Shown piece by piece: positions 6,856-14,252 of a stretch of 26,080 nucleotides of DNA; positions within the stretch are counted from its first letter, which is position 1, and the number at the start of each line of letters is the position of its first letter. The notes under the pieces are model-generated. The model was not told the origin of the DNA, ran no database searches, and saw nothing but the letters and a program-made list of their open reading frames with translations. Origin of the DNA: UBA12545 sp051024685 (GTDB lineage Bacteria; Bacillota; DSM-521; Neomoorellales; Neomoorellaceae). Both the position numbers and the translations under genes were made by a program. The stretch spans positions 1-26,080 of the forward strand of contig JAZHPA010000039.1 of assembly GCA_051024685.1 (NCBI GenBank), in the 5' to 3' direction.

Positions 6856-6933
6856 ATGGGTCCTGTCCTCACCATCTGTGTTATCTTCTCGGGGCTCTTT
6901 CTTCTGGGAATGGCAGTAATTTCTATCATGTAG
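6856..6933 (+). CDS. Possible 25-residue single-helix membrane mini-protein
   Basis: ATG 6856 follows AAGGA with seven-base spacing. The product begins MGPVLTICVIFSGLFLL and ends AVISIM, nearly all one hydrophobic helix. The same frame is open back into the end of the oxidoreductase gene, so a longer product from TTG 6733 (overlapping its stop) is possible, but that start lacks a ribosome site. I do not recognise a family; small helical subunits of transporters are a loose analogy. Confidence 0.35.
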   Translation: MGPVLTICVIFSGLFLLGMAVISIM

Positions 6934-7061
6934 CAATTTGGTAAAATGTCCTAAGCAGGTATCACGGTAACGCCGGGTTCAAGGGGGTTAATGTTAACGG
7001 CCTGCGAAGGTGGTAACATTGACTCCCTCCTTTCATGTTCCATGAGAATGGGGGTTTAGGG

Positions 7062-8330
7062 ATGCACATAGAAGGCTTAGAAAATGTAGTTTTGCCCCGG
7101 ATGTATCGCATAAAGCAGACCTTTCCCGATCTGGCCCTGCGGGATATCGCCGGAAAGATCAGAGAGGAAATGGCGCGGACCAGGATTCGGGAGAGAGTGG
7201 CGGGCGGCAAGAGGGTGGCCATAGCCGTAGGCAGTCGGGGGATTAATAATATAGCCCTCATAGTAAAGAGCGTGGTGGAAGAAGTAAAGAGATATGGGGG
7301 CCAGCCCTTCATAGTTCCGGCCATGGGCAGTCACGGAGGGGCCACGGCCGAGGGGCAAAAAGAAGTGCTGGAGCGCTACGGCGTGACCGAAGAATACGCC
7401 GGTGCGCCGATAATTTCCTCTATGGAAGTGGTGTCTCTGGGGAAGACGGCCAAAGGCGTAGAAGTGTTCATGGATAAAGAAGCTTACAGTGCGGATGCCA
7501 TTATAGCCATTAATCGGATAAAGCTGCACACGGACTTCCGCGGGGAGATCGAGAGCGGAGTTTTGAAACTCTTGGCCATAGGTTTAGGAAAACACAAAGG
7601 AGCGGCTAATATACACCGGTACGGGGCGTGGGGTTTGAAGGAGCACATTCCAGAAGTGGCCAAAGTAATGATAGAGAAAGGGCCGGTAGCCTTAGGTATA
7701 GGGATAGTAGAAGATGCTTATGACCACACGGCCATAGTAGAAGCCATGGAACCGCAGGAGATAGAGGAGAGGGAAAAGAGGCTGCTTAGAACACAGCGGG
7801 AGCTTATGCCTTCTTTGCCTGTGGCCAAGATAGACGTGCTAATAGTGAATGAGATGGGGAAAAACATAAGCGGGTGCGGGATGGACACCAACGTGATAGG
7901 GAGGATAAAGATCAAAGGGATGCCGGACCCCGAAAGGCCGGATATACAGGTAGTAGTAGTGCTGGACTTGACCGAAGAGAGCCATGGCAATGCAGTAGGT
8001 ATAGGGCTGGCGGACCTTACCACCAGGAGGCTGGTAAACAAAATAGATTTTGAACAAATGTATGCCAACTGTATAACTTCTACATTTCCGGAGAGGGGGA
8101 AAATACCGGTCACTTTGGAGACAGATGAACTGGCTATAAAAACGGCCTTCCTGTGGATAGGACCGGTAGATAGCCAGGAGGCCAAGGTTATCCGGATAAA
8201 GAATACTTTGGAACTAAGCGAGATGTATGTTTCTGAGGCCTGCCTTAGGGAACTAAAGGGGCGTTCTGACATAGAAGTCCTGGAAGGCCCGGTAGAGATG
8301 CAATTCGACGTGGAGGGAAATCTGGTATAG
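7062..8330 (+). CDS. LarA-like nickel-pincer-type isomerase/racemase (lactate racemase domain protein)
   Basis: This 422-residue protein belongs to the LarA superfamily, whose founding member racemises lactate with a nickel-pincer nucleotide. Visible elements are AVGSRGINN, the His-bearing PAMGSHGGATAEGQ (His91), NRIKLHTDF with a basic/His pair, ESGVLKLLAIGLGKHKGA with candidate cofactor lysines, and NEMGKNISGCGMDTNVIGR. The pattern differs from true LarA (GTHRPM-type motifs), so the substrate is not lactate by default; a 2-hydroxyacid or similar is likely. Pincer biosynthesis genes larB, larC and larE are not in the window. The start at ATG 7062 follows GGGGG by seven bases; an in-frame ATG at 7035 has no ribosome site. 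Proximity to the oxidoreductase suggests a shared pathway. Confidence 0.8.
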   Translation: MHIEGLENVVLPRMYRIKQTFPDLALRDIAGKIREEMARTRIRERVAGGKRVAIAVGSRGINNIALIVKSVVEEVKRYGGQPFIVPAMGSHGGATAEGQKEVLERYGVTEEYAGAPIISSMEVVSLGKTAKGVEVFMDKEAYSADAIIAINRIKLHTDFRGEIESGVLKLLAIGLGKHKGAANIHRYGAWGLKEHIPEVAKVMIEKGPVALGIGIVEDAYDHTAIVEAMEPQEIEEREKRLLRTQRELMPSLPVAKIDVLIVNEMGKNISGCGMDTNVIGRIKIKGMPDPERPDIQVVVVLDLTEESHGNAVGIGLADLTTRRLVNKIDFEQMYANCITSTFPERGKIPVTLETDELAIKTAFLWIGPVDSQEAKVIRIKNTLELSEMYVSEACLRELKGRSDIEVLEGPVEMQFDVEGNLV

Positions 8331-8570
8331 AATTCGTCGTTAACATTGAAGAATGCAGCCGCATAGACATAAACAGCCTGCCTTATCCCATTAAAGAAGC
8401 AGTAAGGACCTGGCAAAATAGGAATAAAACGGAAGAGATAGTGGTTATAACGATTATGGAGAAAAAATCACAGATTTAAAACTGCTAAATAAGCATGGTT
8501 GGACAGTAGAAGGGGAAAAGAAAGCCTCCCGGGAACTAGGAATAAGCCTGGCCACTCTTTTAATCGAGCC
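8330..8570 (+). pseudogene. Relic of a sigma-54-dependent activator (C-terminal Fis-type HTH)
   Basis: Directly after the LarA-like stop, one frame reads IDINSLPYPIKEAV and then EEIVVITIMEKKSQI before a stop. Shifting frame at the run of six A's near 8461-8466 continues as LLNKHGWTVEGEKKASRELG, then ISLATLL. This order (a DLP-type linker, then a Fis helix-turn-helix of the form KHGxNxxKAAxELGISRxTL) matches the C-terminus of NtrC-type activators. The receiver and AAA+ domains are missing and no start codon is available. It is a fragment that may be left from a regulator of the neighbouring enzymes. Confidence 0.55.
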
Positions 8571-8624
8571 ATGCTTCCTACGTAACCGGGGGCCGCGACC
8601 CTCTATGAGATAAATCCCCGCGGC

Positions 8625-9359
8625 TTAGACCTCCAACACTGATCGCTCCACCGCTATTTGAGAAGCGGGAAATACAGCTTGTGCTTCGGCCAGCAATTCC
8701 TGAGGCCGGTACCAGGAGCGCAAGTGGGTTAAGATTAATCTTTTGACTCCGGCAACCCGGGCCAGTTCGGCTGCCTGGCCGGCCGACATGTGGCCGGTGG
8801 CCCCTGTTTCAAGGTCGGTTCTTAGGTAGGTGGCCTCCGCCAGGAGCAGATCTGCCCCTTCGGCGAAAGAAGCCAGTTCCTCGGAATACTCGGCGTCACC
8901 TGTATAGACCATGGTTTTAGCGCCCCGGCAAATGCGCATGGCTAAGGAGGGCAAGGTATGCCGGGTGGGCATAAAGCTGAGGCTAAAATCCCCGACGGTC
9001 ACTTCTTGCCCCGGCTCTAGGGATTTAGCCTCCAGGGCTTCCTTGTATGTAAGGTTACGAAAAATATCCTCGGGCTGGGTGGGCGCCCAGATGGGTACCG
9101 GCCCTTTTCTTTTTCCTTCGGCCACGGCTTGGTCGATGGCGTAGCGATAAACCCAAAGATCGCTCATATGATCCCCGTGCAGGTGGGAAAGAAAGACCGC
9201 GTCCACCTGCCAGTAGGGGGCGTATTCCTGCAAGCGGGTTATGACGCCGCTGCCGAAGTCCAGCACCAGCCGGGTATTTTCACTTTCCAGAAGATAGCCC
9301 AAACAGGCCCCTCCGGGAGGAGGATAGGGCGTATAGCACCCCAGTATGGTCAAGCGCAT
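8625..9359 (-). CDS. MBL-fold metal-dependent hydrolase (RNase Z / YhfI-like)
   Basis: This 244-residue metallo-beta-lactamase-fold hydrolase has the dinuclear-metal motif HLHGDH (residues 59-64), a further His in PTRHTLPS, the bridging Asp in VYTGDAEY and the last His in LILTHLRSWY. The glycine-rich PPPGGACLGYLLE near the N-terminus is typical of the tRNase Z-like/YhfI subgroup, whose physiological substrate is mostly unknown. The start is chosen at the second ATG (9359), eight bases after AAGGAG; the first ATG (9365) is only two bases from it. It is the last gene of a minus-strand run, 51 bases after the thioesterase. Confidence 0.85.
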   Translation of the reverse strand: MRLTILGCYTPYPPPGGACLGYLLESENTRLVLDFGSGVITRLQEYAPYWQVDAVFLSHLHGDHMSDLWVYRYAIDQAVAEGKRKGPVPIWAPTQPEDIFRNLTYKEALEAKSLEPGQEVTVGDFSLSFMPTRHTLPSLAMRICRGAKTMVYTGDAEYSEELASFAEGADLLLAEATYLRTDLETGATGHMSAGQAAELARVAGVKRLILTHLRSWYRPQELLAEAQAVFPASQIAVERSVLEV

Positions 9360-9410
9360 GTGCATCTCTCCTTTCCTGCGTCCTAACCATAATACCGTCC
9401 TGCTCCTGCT

Positions 9411-9812
9411 TTAAGCTTGCGGCCGGAAGGCCGTGCCCCGCGCCAGGGCGAGAAGCCTCCCGGTTCCCTCCTCTTCGATGGTGACATCATAAATGCCGGT
9501 ACGTCGGGTAGCATAGTGCTCCCGGGCGGTGGCGATGAGCCTGCTACCTGCATGAGCAGGGGCAAGGTAATTAATGGTCACCGTTAGGGCTACTGACTTT
9601 TCTCCCCGGGAGTTACTGGCCAATCCCAGGGCGGTATCCGCCAGGGTAAAGAGGGCCCCTCCATGGCCAATGCCATGGAAATTTAACATGTGGTCCGCCA
9701 AAGTCATGGCTACCCGGGCATAGCCGGGAGCCACTTCCAGCAATTCCACCCCCAGATAACGAGGGAAGGCGTCACATTGGAATTTTCGCTGCATGTCTTC
9801 CCAAGGCTCCAA
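9411..9812 (-). CDS. PaaI-like hotdog-fold acyl-CoA thioesterase
   Basis: This 133-residue hotdog-fold protein has the PaaI signature NFHGIGHGGALFTLADTALG, containing the HGG turn and Asp59 of the catalytic helix. SVALTVTINYLAPAHAG is the usual strand after it. Such enzymes hydrolyse aryl- or acyl-CoA thioesters in the cytoplasm, often as rescue activities. The start is TTG at 9812, with GGTGGGAG about ten bases upstream. An internal ATG at 9794 lacks a ribosome site and would cut only six residues. It lies between the small TusA-like gene and the MBL hydrolase on the same strand. Confidence 0.85.
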   Translation of the reverse strand: MEPWEDMQRKFQCDAFPRYLGVELLEVAPGYARVAMTLADHMLNFHGIGHGGALFTLADTALGLASNSRGEKSVALTVTINYLAPAHAGSRLIATAREHYATRRTGIYDVTIEEEGTGRLLALARGTAFRPQA

Positions 9813-9857
9813 TGGTTTCTCTCTCCCACCTTAATAAATTAAAAGAGGTCTTCGGTC

Positions 9858-10100
9858 CTACCTCGGTTTGGGCTTGGAGGCAATAATGTGATAGGTGCGG
9901 CCGTCGCTGTCCCCCCGGCTTTGATAGTCCAAACCCCAATCCTCCAGAAGCTCAATAATGGGGTCAGCCTGGTGGGCGTCGGCGGCCTCCAAGGAAATGG
10001 TGAGGTGGTCGCCGGCCTGCAGCCGGGGAAGGGCGCTCCGGACATTCTCCAGGTCCCTGGGGGTAATAACCGGTCCCATCCATAGGGTGATGTCAGGCAT
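9858..10100 (-). CDS. Small TusA-like (SirA/YeeD fold) protein without the sulfur-carrier cysteine
   Basis: This 80-residue protein has a good ribosome site (GGGAGGAG, seven bases before ATG). Its layout (ITPRDLENVRSALPRLQAGD, then HLTISLEAADAH, IIELLEDWGLDYQS, YHIIASK) resembles TusA-family proteins: helix, LxxGDxLxI strand, helix, final strand ending in a Lys. The N-terminal CPxP that makes TusA a sulfur carrier is missing (MPDITLWMGP instead), and the protein has no cysteine at all. The fold assignment is tentative and the function unknown. Its ribosome site lies in a predicted hairpin (10109-10151). Confidence 0.7.
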   Translation of the reverse strand: MPDITLWMGPVITPRDLENVRSALPRLQAGDHLTISLEAADAHQADPIIELLEDWGLDYQSRGDSDGRTYHIIASKPKPR

Positions 10101-10108
10101 TTTGGCTC

Positions 10109-10151
10109 CTCCCTTCGGGCACCTTGTACCCTTAGTATGGCTTGAAGGGAG
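10109..10151 (-). promoter_or_regulatory. Nested RNA hairpin that includes the ribosome site of the 9858-10100 gene
   Basis: On the minus strand CTCCCTTC (10151-10144) pairs perfectly with GAAGGGAG (10116-10109), which is the ribosome binding site. Inside it, GGGTAC pairs with GTGCCC around an AAG loop. The GTGCCC arm is contiguous with the GAAGGGAG arm, so the stems could stack. This could lower or regulate translation of the small gene within the run. Predicted from sequence only. Confidence 0.45.
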
Positions 10152-10161
10152 TCTGTTTTAT

Positions 10162-11313
10162 TTAAGAACACTCTCTGTTTAAAGCCGTAAGGAGCAGCAC
10201 CAAACGCTCGGCGGCATCGGCCAGTAGCTCGGGCGCGTTTTTCAGGCAGAAGGAAAGGGGAACCGGTCGCGGCACGATGCTCATGAACCCCTTAATACCA
10301 TGTTCTAAAACGGCGTTGGCGCCCTCCCCGATGGAACCCACTAAGGCTACTACGGGAATGCCGTATTTGCCGGCCAGCCGGGCCACCCCTACGGGCACTT
10401 TACCGTGGGCGGTCTGGCTGTTGATCTCACCTTCACCGGTAATCACCAGGTCAGCCCCCCGGGCAAGGATCTCCTCCAGCTTCACGGTTTCCATTACCAG
10501 GTCAATCCCGCGGCGCAAGACGGCTCCCAGGAAAGCCACCAGGCCCGCCCCCAGGCCCCCGGCGGCGCCGGCACCGGGGAGCTCCCGCACCTCCTTCCCC
10601 AAGTCACGGGCGATGATATCGGCCAGGCGGGCCAGGGCCGCATCCAGGCGCGGTACCATTTCCGGGGTGGCACCTTTCTGCGGGCCGTAGACTGCAGAAG
10701 CACCTCGCGGCCCGCATAAGGGGTTATCCACGTCACAGGCCACCATTATTTCCGCCTCTCGCACCCGGGGATCGAGGCCTTGCATGTCAATACGGTGGAG
10801 CTGTTCGAGGCCGGCAGCTCCAGGCGGAATATCTCTCCCTTCGCCATCCAGCAGCCGCACACCCAGGGCCTGGGCCATACCGGCTCCTCCGTCGTTAGTT
10901 GCGCTGCCGCCAATGCCCACGATCAGACGCCGGCAGCCTGCATCTAAGGCGTGGCGGATGAGCTCCCCGGTACCGTAAGTGGTGGTGAGCAGGGGGTTGC
11001 GTTTTTCCCTGGGTACCAGGGGTAGACCGGAGGCCTGAGCCATTTCTACCACCGCAGTCCTGCCGTCACCCAAAATACCCCAGTGTGCAGTCACGGGTTC
11101 TCCCAGAGGACTGGTGACCGTAGCAGTCACCATTCTCCCTGACGTGGCAGCTACTAGAGTGGAGGTTAGCCCTTCGCCGCCGTCCGCCAGGGGCACTTCT
11201 ATGGTTTCGACTCCGGGTAAGGCTCTTTTTACACCGGCTGCTATGGCCGCTGCTACCTGAGGTGCATCGAGGCTCTCCTTGAAGGAGTCAGGGGCTATTA
11301 CGATCCGCTTCAT
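10162..11313 (-). CDS. glxK: Glycerate 2-kinase (GlxK/GarK family)
   Basis: This 383-residue protein belongs to glycerate kinase family 1, which phosphorylates D-glycerate with ATP to 2-phosphoglycerate. Clear family stretches are RIVIAPDSFKESLDA at the N-terminus, PLADGGEGLTSTL, GIGGSATNDGGAGMAQALG, CDVDNPLCGPRGASAVYGPQ, PGAGAAGGLGAGL and DLVITGEGEINSQTAHGK. The length is normal. The start is ATG 11313, six bases after AGGAGG; a GTG at 11319 abuts that site and is unlikely. It heads a minus-strand run with three small genes whose functions do not obviously join it. It is divergent from the M-box operon. Confidence 0.95.
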   Translation of the reverse strand: MKRIVIAPDSFKESLDAPQVAAAIAAGVKRALPGVETIEVPLADGGEGLTSTLVAATSGRMVTATVTSPLGEPVTAHWGILGDGRTAVVEMAQASGLPLVPREKRNPLLTTTYGTGELIRHALDAGCRRLIVGIGGSATNDGGAGMAQALGVRLLDGEGRDIPPGAAGLEQLHRIDMQGLDPRVREAEIMVACDVDNPLCGPRGASAVYGPQKGATPEMVPRLDAALARLADIIARDLGKEVRELPGAGAAGGLGAGLVAFLGAVLRRGIDLVMETVKLEEILARGADLVITGEGEINSQTAHGKVPVGVARLAGKYGIPVVALVGSIGEGANAVLEHGIKGFMSIVPRPVPLSFCLKNAPELLADAAERLVLLLTALNRECS

Positions 11314-11457
11314 GACCACCCTCCTACAGAAGTTAGCTATGGACTTTCTGTCTAAAATAAATTTCGCCGGCCGGGCATAAAAACCTTTTTAGTAAGCACC
11401 CTAGTTACAAATACTTCATTTAAACCAAACTTCCTGAAGTGGGAGTTGAAATTTGCC

Positions 11458-11486
11458 TTGACGGGTGAACTGGTCTCTACTATAAT
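11458..11486 (+). promoter_or_regulatory. Consensus promoter of the M-box/ABC operon
   Basis: TTGACG (11458-11463) and a perfect TATAAT (11481-11486) are 17 bases apart. Transcription would start near 11493, about 30 bases before the riboswitch aptamer. Between 11314 and this promoter I see no gene; ACTTCCTGAAGT (11429-11440) is a small palindrome of unknown meaning. Confidence 0.85.
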
Positions 11487-11520
11487 GAGAACGGCAAAAC
11501 AAGGGAATAAATAAGCAGTC

Positions 11521-11670
11521 CTTCGTTAGGTGAGGCTACTGCATAGACAAACGCCACTGCCCGGAAACGTCGAAAGACGCCAATGGGTCAACAGGTATTA
11601 CCGGCGTAAGGTTTTACCTAATGTGGCTGAGAGGAATTCTCTAGCTATGCATGAGCCAAAGCTCAACGAG
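11521..11670 (+). ncRNA. M-box (ykoK) Mg2+-sensing riboswitch aptamer
   Basis: The stretch contains the M-box consensus words in order: CTTCGTTAGGTGAGGCT, ATAGACAAACGCC, CTGCCCGGAAACGTCGAAAG, ACGCCAATGGGTCAACAGG, TAAGGTTTTACCTAA and GCCAAAGCTCAACGAG. These match the ykoK leader of Bacillus almost base for base in the conserved core. M-box RNAs fold on Mg2+ and switch off downstream Mg transport genes when the ion is plentiful. The open frames running through this stretch are not real genes. An intrinsic terminator follows at 11721-11748. Confidence 0.93.
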
Positions 11671-11720
11671 TGGGGGACGAGGTTTAGTTTTTATTTTGAT
11701 TTTGGTCAAAGCCTGGACAA

Positions 11721-11748
11721 AGTCTTCCTGCTCGGGAAGGCTTTTTTT
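11721..11748 (+). terminator. Intrinsic terminator acting as the riboswitch expression platform
   Basis: AGTCTTCC (11721-11728) pairs with GGAAGGCT (11735-11742), including one G-U pair, around TGCTCG. The following tract reads TTTTTTAA. It lies between the M-box and the first structural gene, so ligand-bound aptamer should terminate here. The competing antiterminator pairing was not worked out. Confidence 0.85.
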
Positions 11749-11773
11749 AATGCATTTCACCGGAGGTGAGAAG

Positions 11774-13474
11774 GTGGCACGGTTTACTAATCTAGCCATA
11801 ACTATCTTGGCGGGGGCCTTGCTGGTCGCCTTTGCGTATTTTGCCTACCAGGGCCACCGGGTAACGGAACTGGCCGGGGCGGCGGCTATAGTGACAGACC
11901 TCAAAACGCTGCCCTACTATGCTTTCCGTTCTTTTCTGCGCATGCTGGCCGCTTACATTCTTTCCTTCGTGTTTTCCCTTGTTTACGGTTATAAAGCAGG
12001 AAGCGACCGACGGGCCGAAAAGATCCTGCTGCCGGTGCTGGATGTATTGCAGTCGGTTCCTATTTTGGGCTTTTTCCCGGCGGCAGTGTACTTTTTTATA
12101 AATTTGTTCCGGGGAAGCATCCTGGGGATAGAGCTGGCATCCATTTTTCTTATTTTCACCAGCCAAGTCTGGAACATGACCTTCGGATTTTACGAGTCCT
12201 TGCGGACCATTCCCAAGTACTTGAGCGAAGCGTGCTCAGTTTACGGCCTTAACGAATATTTGCGCCTAAAACGGCTTTACCTGCCGGCTGGAATTCCCAA
12301 ACTGGTTTATAATAGCATTCTTTCCTGGGCGGGCGGCTGGTATTTTTTAATCGCAGCTGAAATCATAGCTTTAGGCCCCATAGAGTATTCCCTGCCAGGG
12401 CTGGGAAGCTATTTGATCCGTACAGTGGAAAAAGGAGAACTAGGGTTGACTTTAGCGGGACTGCTAACTCTAATCTTTATTATAGGCCTGATGAATATTT
12501 TTATCTGGCGACCCCTAGCTTTCTGGAGCGAAAAATTTAAATACGAATTTGACGGAGGTGGAGGGCAGGGGAAACCGAAGGGTCTGGGTTATCGGCTCTG
12601 GTGGCAGGCACCTGTTTTTAGCTGGGTAAGGGCCAAGGCTGTTGCCGTGTTCGGAGCTTTAATCGCGGCTATAGAGACTAGGGGGTTGAAACATTACGGT
12701 ATCCTAAAGGCTACCACAATGTTGGGCCGACTTTTTTCCTGGGGAGCAGGGCTGCTACTGCTTTATGCCTTGGTCCGCGGTCTTGGGGCTTTGGCTGTTC
12801 TTCTCTCTTCCCCCTGGGAGCCGGAGCTTTTTGCTATTCCTAAGGCGATATTTTATTCTTTCTTGCGACTGGCAGCGGCGTATTTATTGTCTCTAGCCTG
12901 GACTTTACCGGTAGCAATATGGCTGGGCCATAATGAAAGAGCATATGAGATTTTAACCCCTGTATTTGAAGTGCTGGCCTCGGTCCCTGCCACGGCCTTA
13001 TTCCCTGTGATCGTGTTTGTTGTTATCCGGTTAACGGGCAAAATGGATGTGGTATCAGTTCTCTTGCTTTTAACCGGCATGCAGTGGTATCTGCTTTTCA
13101 ATTTAATCGCCGGTGTTAGGAACATTCCCAGGGACATAAAACAGGCAGCCTCGGCCTTTGGAGTTAAAGGACTTCTCTACCTACGGAGGGTAGTTTTTCC
13201 TGCCATGATACCTTCGTTAATTACGGGAAGCATTACAGCCTGGGGCGGCGGCTGGAATGCCCTTATTGTAGCCGAATACATTGTTTATGCCGGACGGACC
13301 TTTGCTGTCTTTGGGATCGGTTCTCTCTTGGACGAGGCCACCTATGGTACGGGTAACTTCCAGGTTATTTGGGCCAGCCTGATCGCAATGATGATAACTA
13401 TTATCTTAATGAACCGTTTGGTGTGGCGTCCCCTTTTTACTAGGGCTACGGCCCGCTTCAGGATAGAAGGTTAG
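11774..13474 (+). CDS. Fused double permease of a NitT/TauT-like ABC transporter, under M-box control
   Basis: This 566-residue integral membrane protein is a tandem fusion of two binding-protein-dependent permease domains with about six helices each. Each half carries the ATPase-contacting loop: EACSVYGLNEYLRLKRLYLP in the first, QAASAFGVKGLLYLRRVVFP in the second. Each loop is followed by AGGWYFLIAAEI or GGGWNALIVAEY, the signature of SsuC/TauC-type permeases. The frame is open upstream through the riboswitch, but GTG 11774, seven bases after GGAGG, is the sensible start. No substrate-binding protein gene accompanies it. Regulation by an M-box implies Mg2+ (or a related divalent ion) homeostasis; the transported substrate is inferred, not shown. 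Confidence 0.9.
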   Translation: MARFTNLAITILAGALLVAFAYFAYQGHRVTELAGAAAIVTDLKTLPYYAFRSFLRMLAAYILSFVFSLVYGYKAGSDRRAEKILLPVLDVLQSVPILGFFPAAVYFFINLFRGSILGIELASIFLIFTSQVWNMTFGFYESLRTIPKYLSEACSVYGLNEYLRLKRLYLPAGIPKLVYNSILSWAGGWYFLIAAEIIALGPIEYSLPGLGSYLIRTVEKGELGLTLAGLLTLIFIIGLMNIFIWRPLAFWSEKFKYEFDGGGGQGKPKGLGYRLWWQAPVFSWVRAKAVAVFGALIAAIETRGLKHYGILKATTMLGRLFSWGAGLLLLYALVRGLGALAVLLSSPWEPELFAIPKAIFYSFLRLAAAYLLSLAWTLPVAIWLGHNERAYEILTPVFEVLASVPATALFPVIVFVVIRLTGKMDVVSVLLLLTGMQWYLLFNLIAGVRNIPRDIKQAASAFGVKGLLYLRRVVFPAMIPSLITGSITAWGGGWNALIVAEYIVYAGRTFAVFGIGSLLDEATYGTGNFQVIWASLIAMMITIILMNRLVWRPLFTRATARFRIEG

Positions 13475-13486
13475 GGGGTGTTGGCA

Positions 13487-14236
13487 ATGGCTTTACTGGA
13501 AATAAAGAATGTATATAAGACCTATACTGACGGGGGTCGCTCCCTAACTGTTTTGAAGGACGTTTCTTTTCAAGTGGAGGAAGGCCAATTCGTCTGTCTG
13601 GTAGGCCCTTCGGGCTCCGGCAAGAGTACCTTATTGCGGATGATCGTGGGCCTGGATGGGCCCTCCCAAGGAGAGATCCTGTACAGGGGTCAGCCAGCGC
13701 TAAAGGCCAGGGATAAAATGGCCCTTATTTTTCAATCATTTGCTTTGCTCCCCTGGTTGACGGTGATGGATAACGTAGCTTTGGGCTTAGAAGCCAGGGG
13801 TATACCCAGGGAGGAAAGGATCCTCCGGGCCGGAAAATATATAGATAAAGTGGGATTAGACGGTTTTGAAAATGCTTACCCCAGGGAGCTGTCCGGAGGT
13901 ATGAAGCAGAGGGTAGGTATAGCCCGGGCCTTGACCATGGAACCGGAGCTTTTATGTATGGACGAACCCTTTTCGGCCTTGGATGCTTTTACGGCGCAGA
14001 ACTTGCGTGAGGAGTTAATAGACCTTTGGCAGGACCCGGACTTGCCGGTAACCTCTGTGCTTATGGTTACTCACGGTGTAGAAGAAGCGGTATTTATGGC
14101 CGACCGGATCATTGTGCTCTCCAAAAGGCCGGCCAAAGTTTTAGCCCAGGTGGAGGTGACTTTGCCCCGGCCCCGCAATATGAGGGAACAAGCCTTTGTA
14201 CAATTGACGGACAAAATTTACTCGCTTCTTTTCTAA
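13487..14236 (+). CDS. ABC transporter ATPase (NitT/TauT-like)
   Basis: This 249-residue ATP-binding subunit has Walker A GPSGSGKSTLL, the Q-loop in LIFQSFALLPWLTV, signature LSGGMKQRVGIARAL, Walker B LLCMDEPFSALDAFTA and the switch His in MVTHGVEEA. FALLPWLTV and the EAVFMADRIIVLS region are characteristic of the SsuB/TauB/NrtD group. The start is ATG 13487, about eight bases after AGGGGG; GTG 13478 is an alternative that overlaps that site. It follows the permease by 12 bases and precedes the AAA-associated-domain gene by 16, so the three form one transcription unit. Confidence 0.94.
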   Translation: MALLEIKNVYKTYTDGGRSLTVLKDVSFQVEEGQFVCLVGPSGSGKSTLLRMIVGLDGPSQGEILYRGQPALKARDKMALIFQSFALLPWLTVMDNVALGLEARGIPREERILRAGKYIDKVGLDGFENAYPRELSGGMKQRVGIARALTMEPELLCMDEPFSALDAFTAQNLREELIDLWQDPDLPVTSVLMVTHGVEEAVFMADRIIVLSKRPAKVLAQVEVTLPRPRNMREQAFVQLTDKIYSLLF

Positions 14237-14252
14237 AAGATTGGTATAATAA

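Noticed and set aside
7718..8416. A 232-residue open frame antisense to the LarA-like gene
   Set aside because: It is a mirror of the codon use of the real gene, has a serine-rich meaningless translation and no ribosome site.
10277..10719. Plus-strand frames inside the glycerate kinase gene
   Set aside because: They are Ala/Pro/Arg-rich shadows of a strongly supported gene.
11530..11769. Open frame across the leader of the ABC operon, and the upstream extension of the permease to 11651
   Set aside because: The sequence is explained by the M-box aptamer and terminator; the permease has a good ribosome site at GTG 11774.
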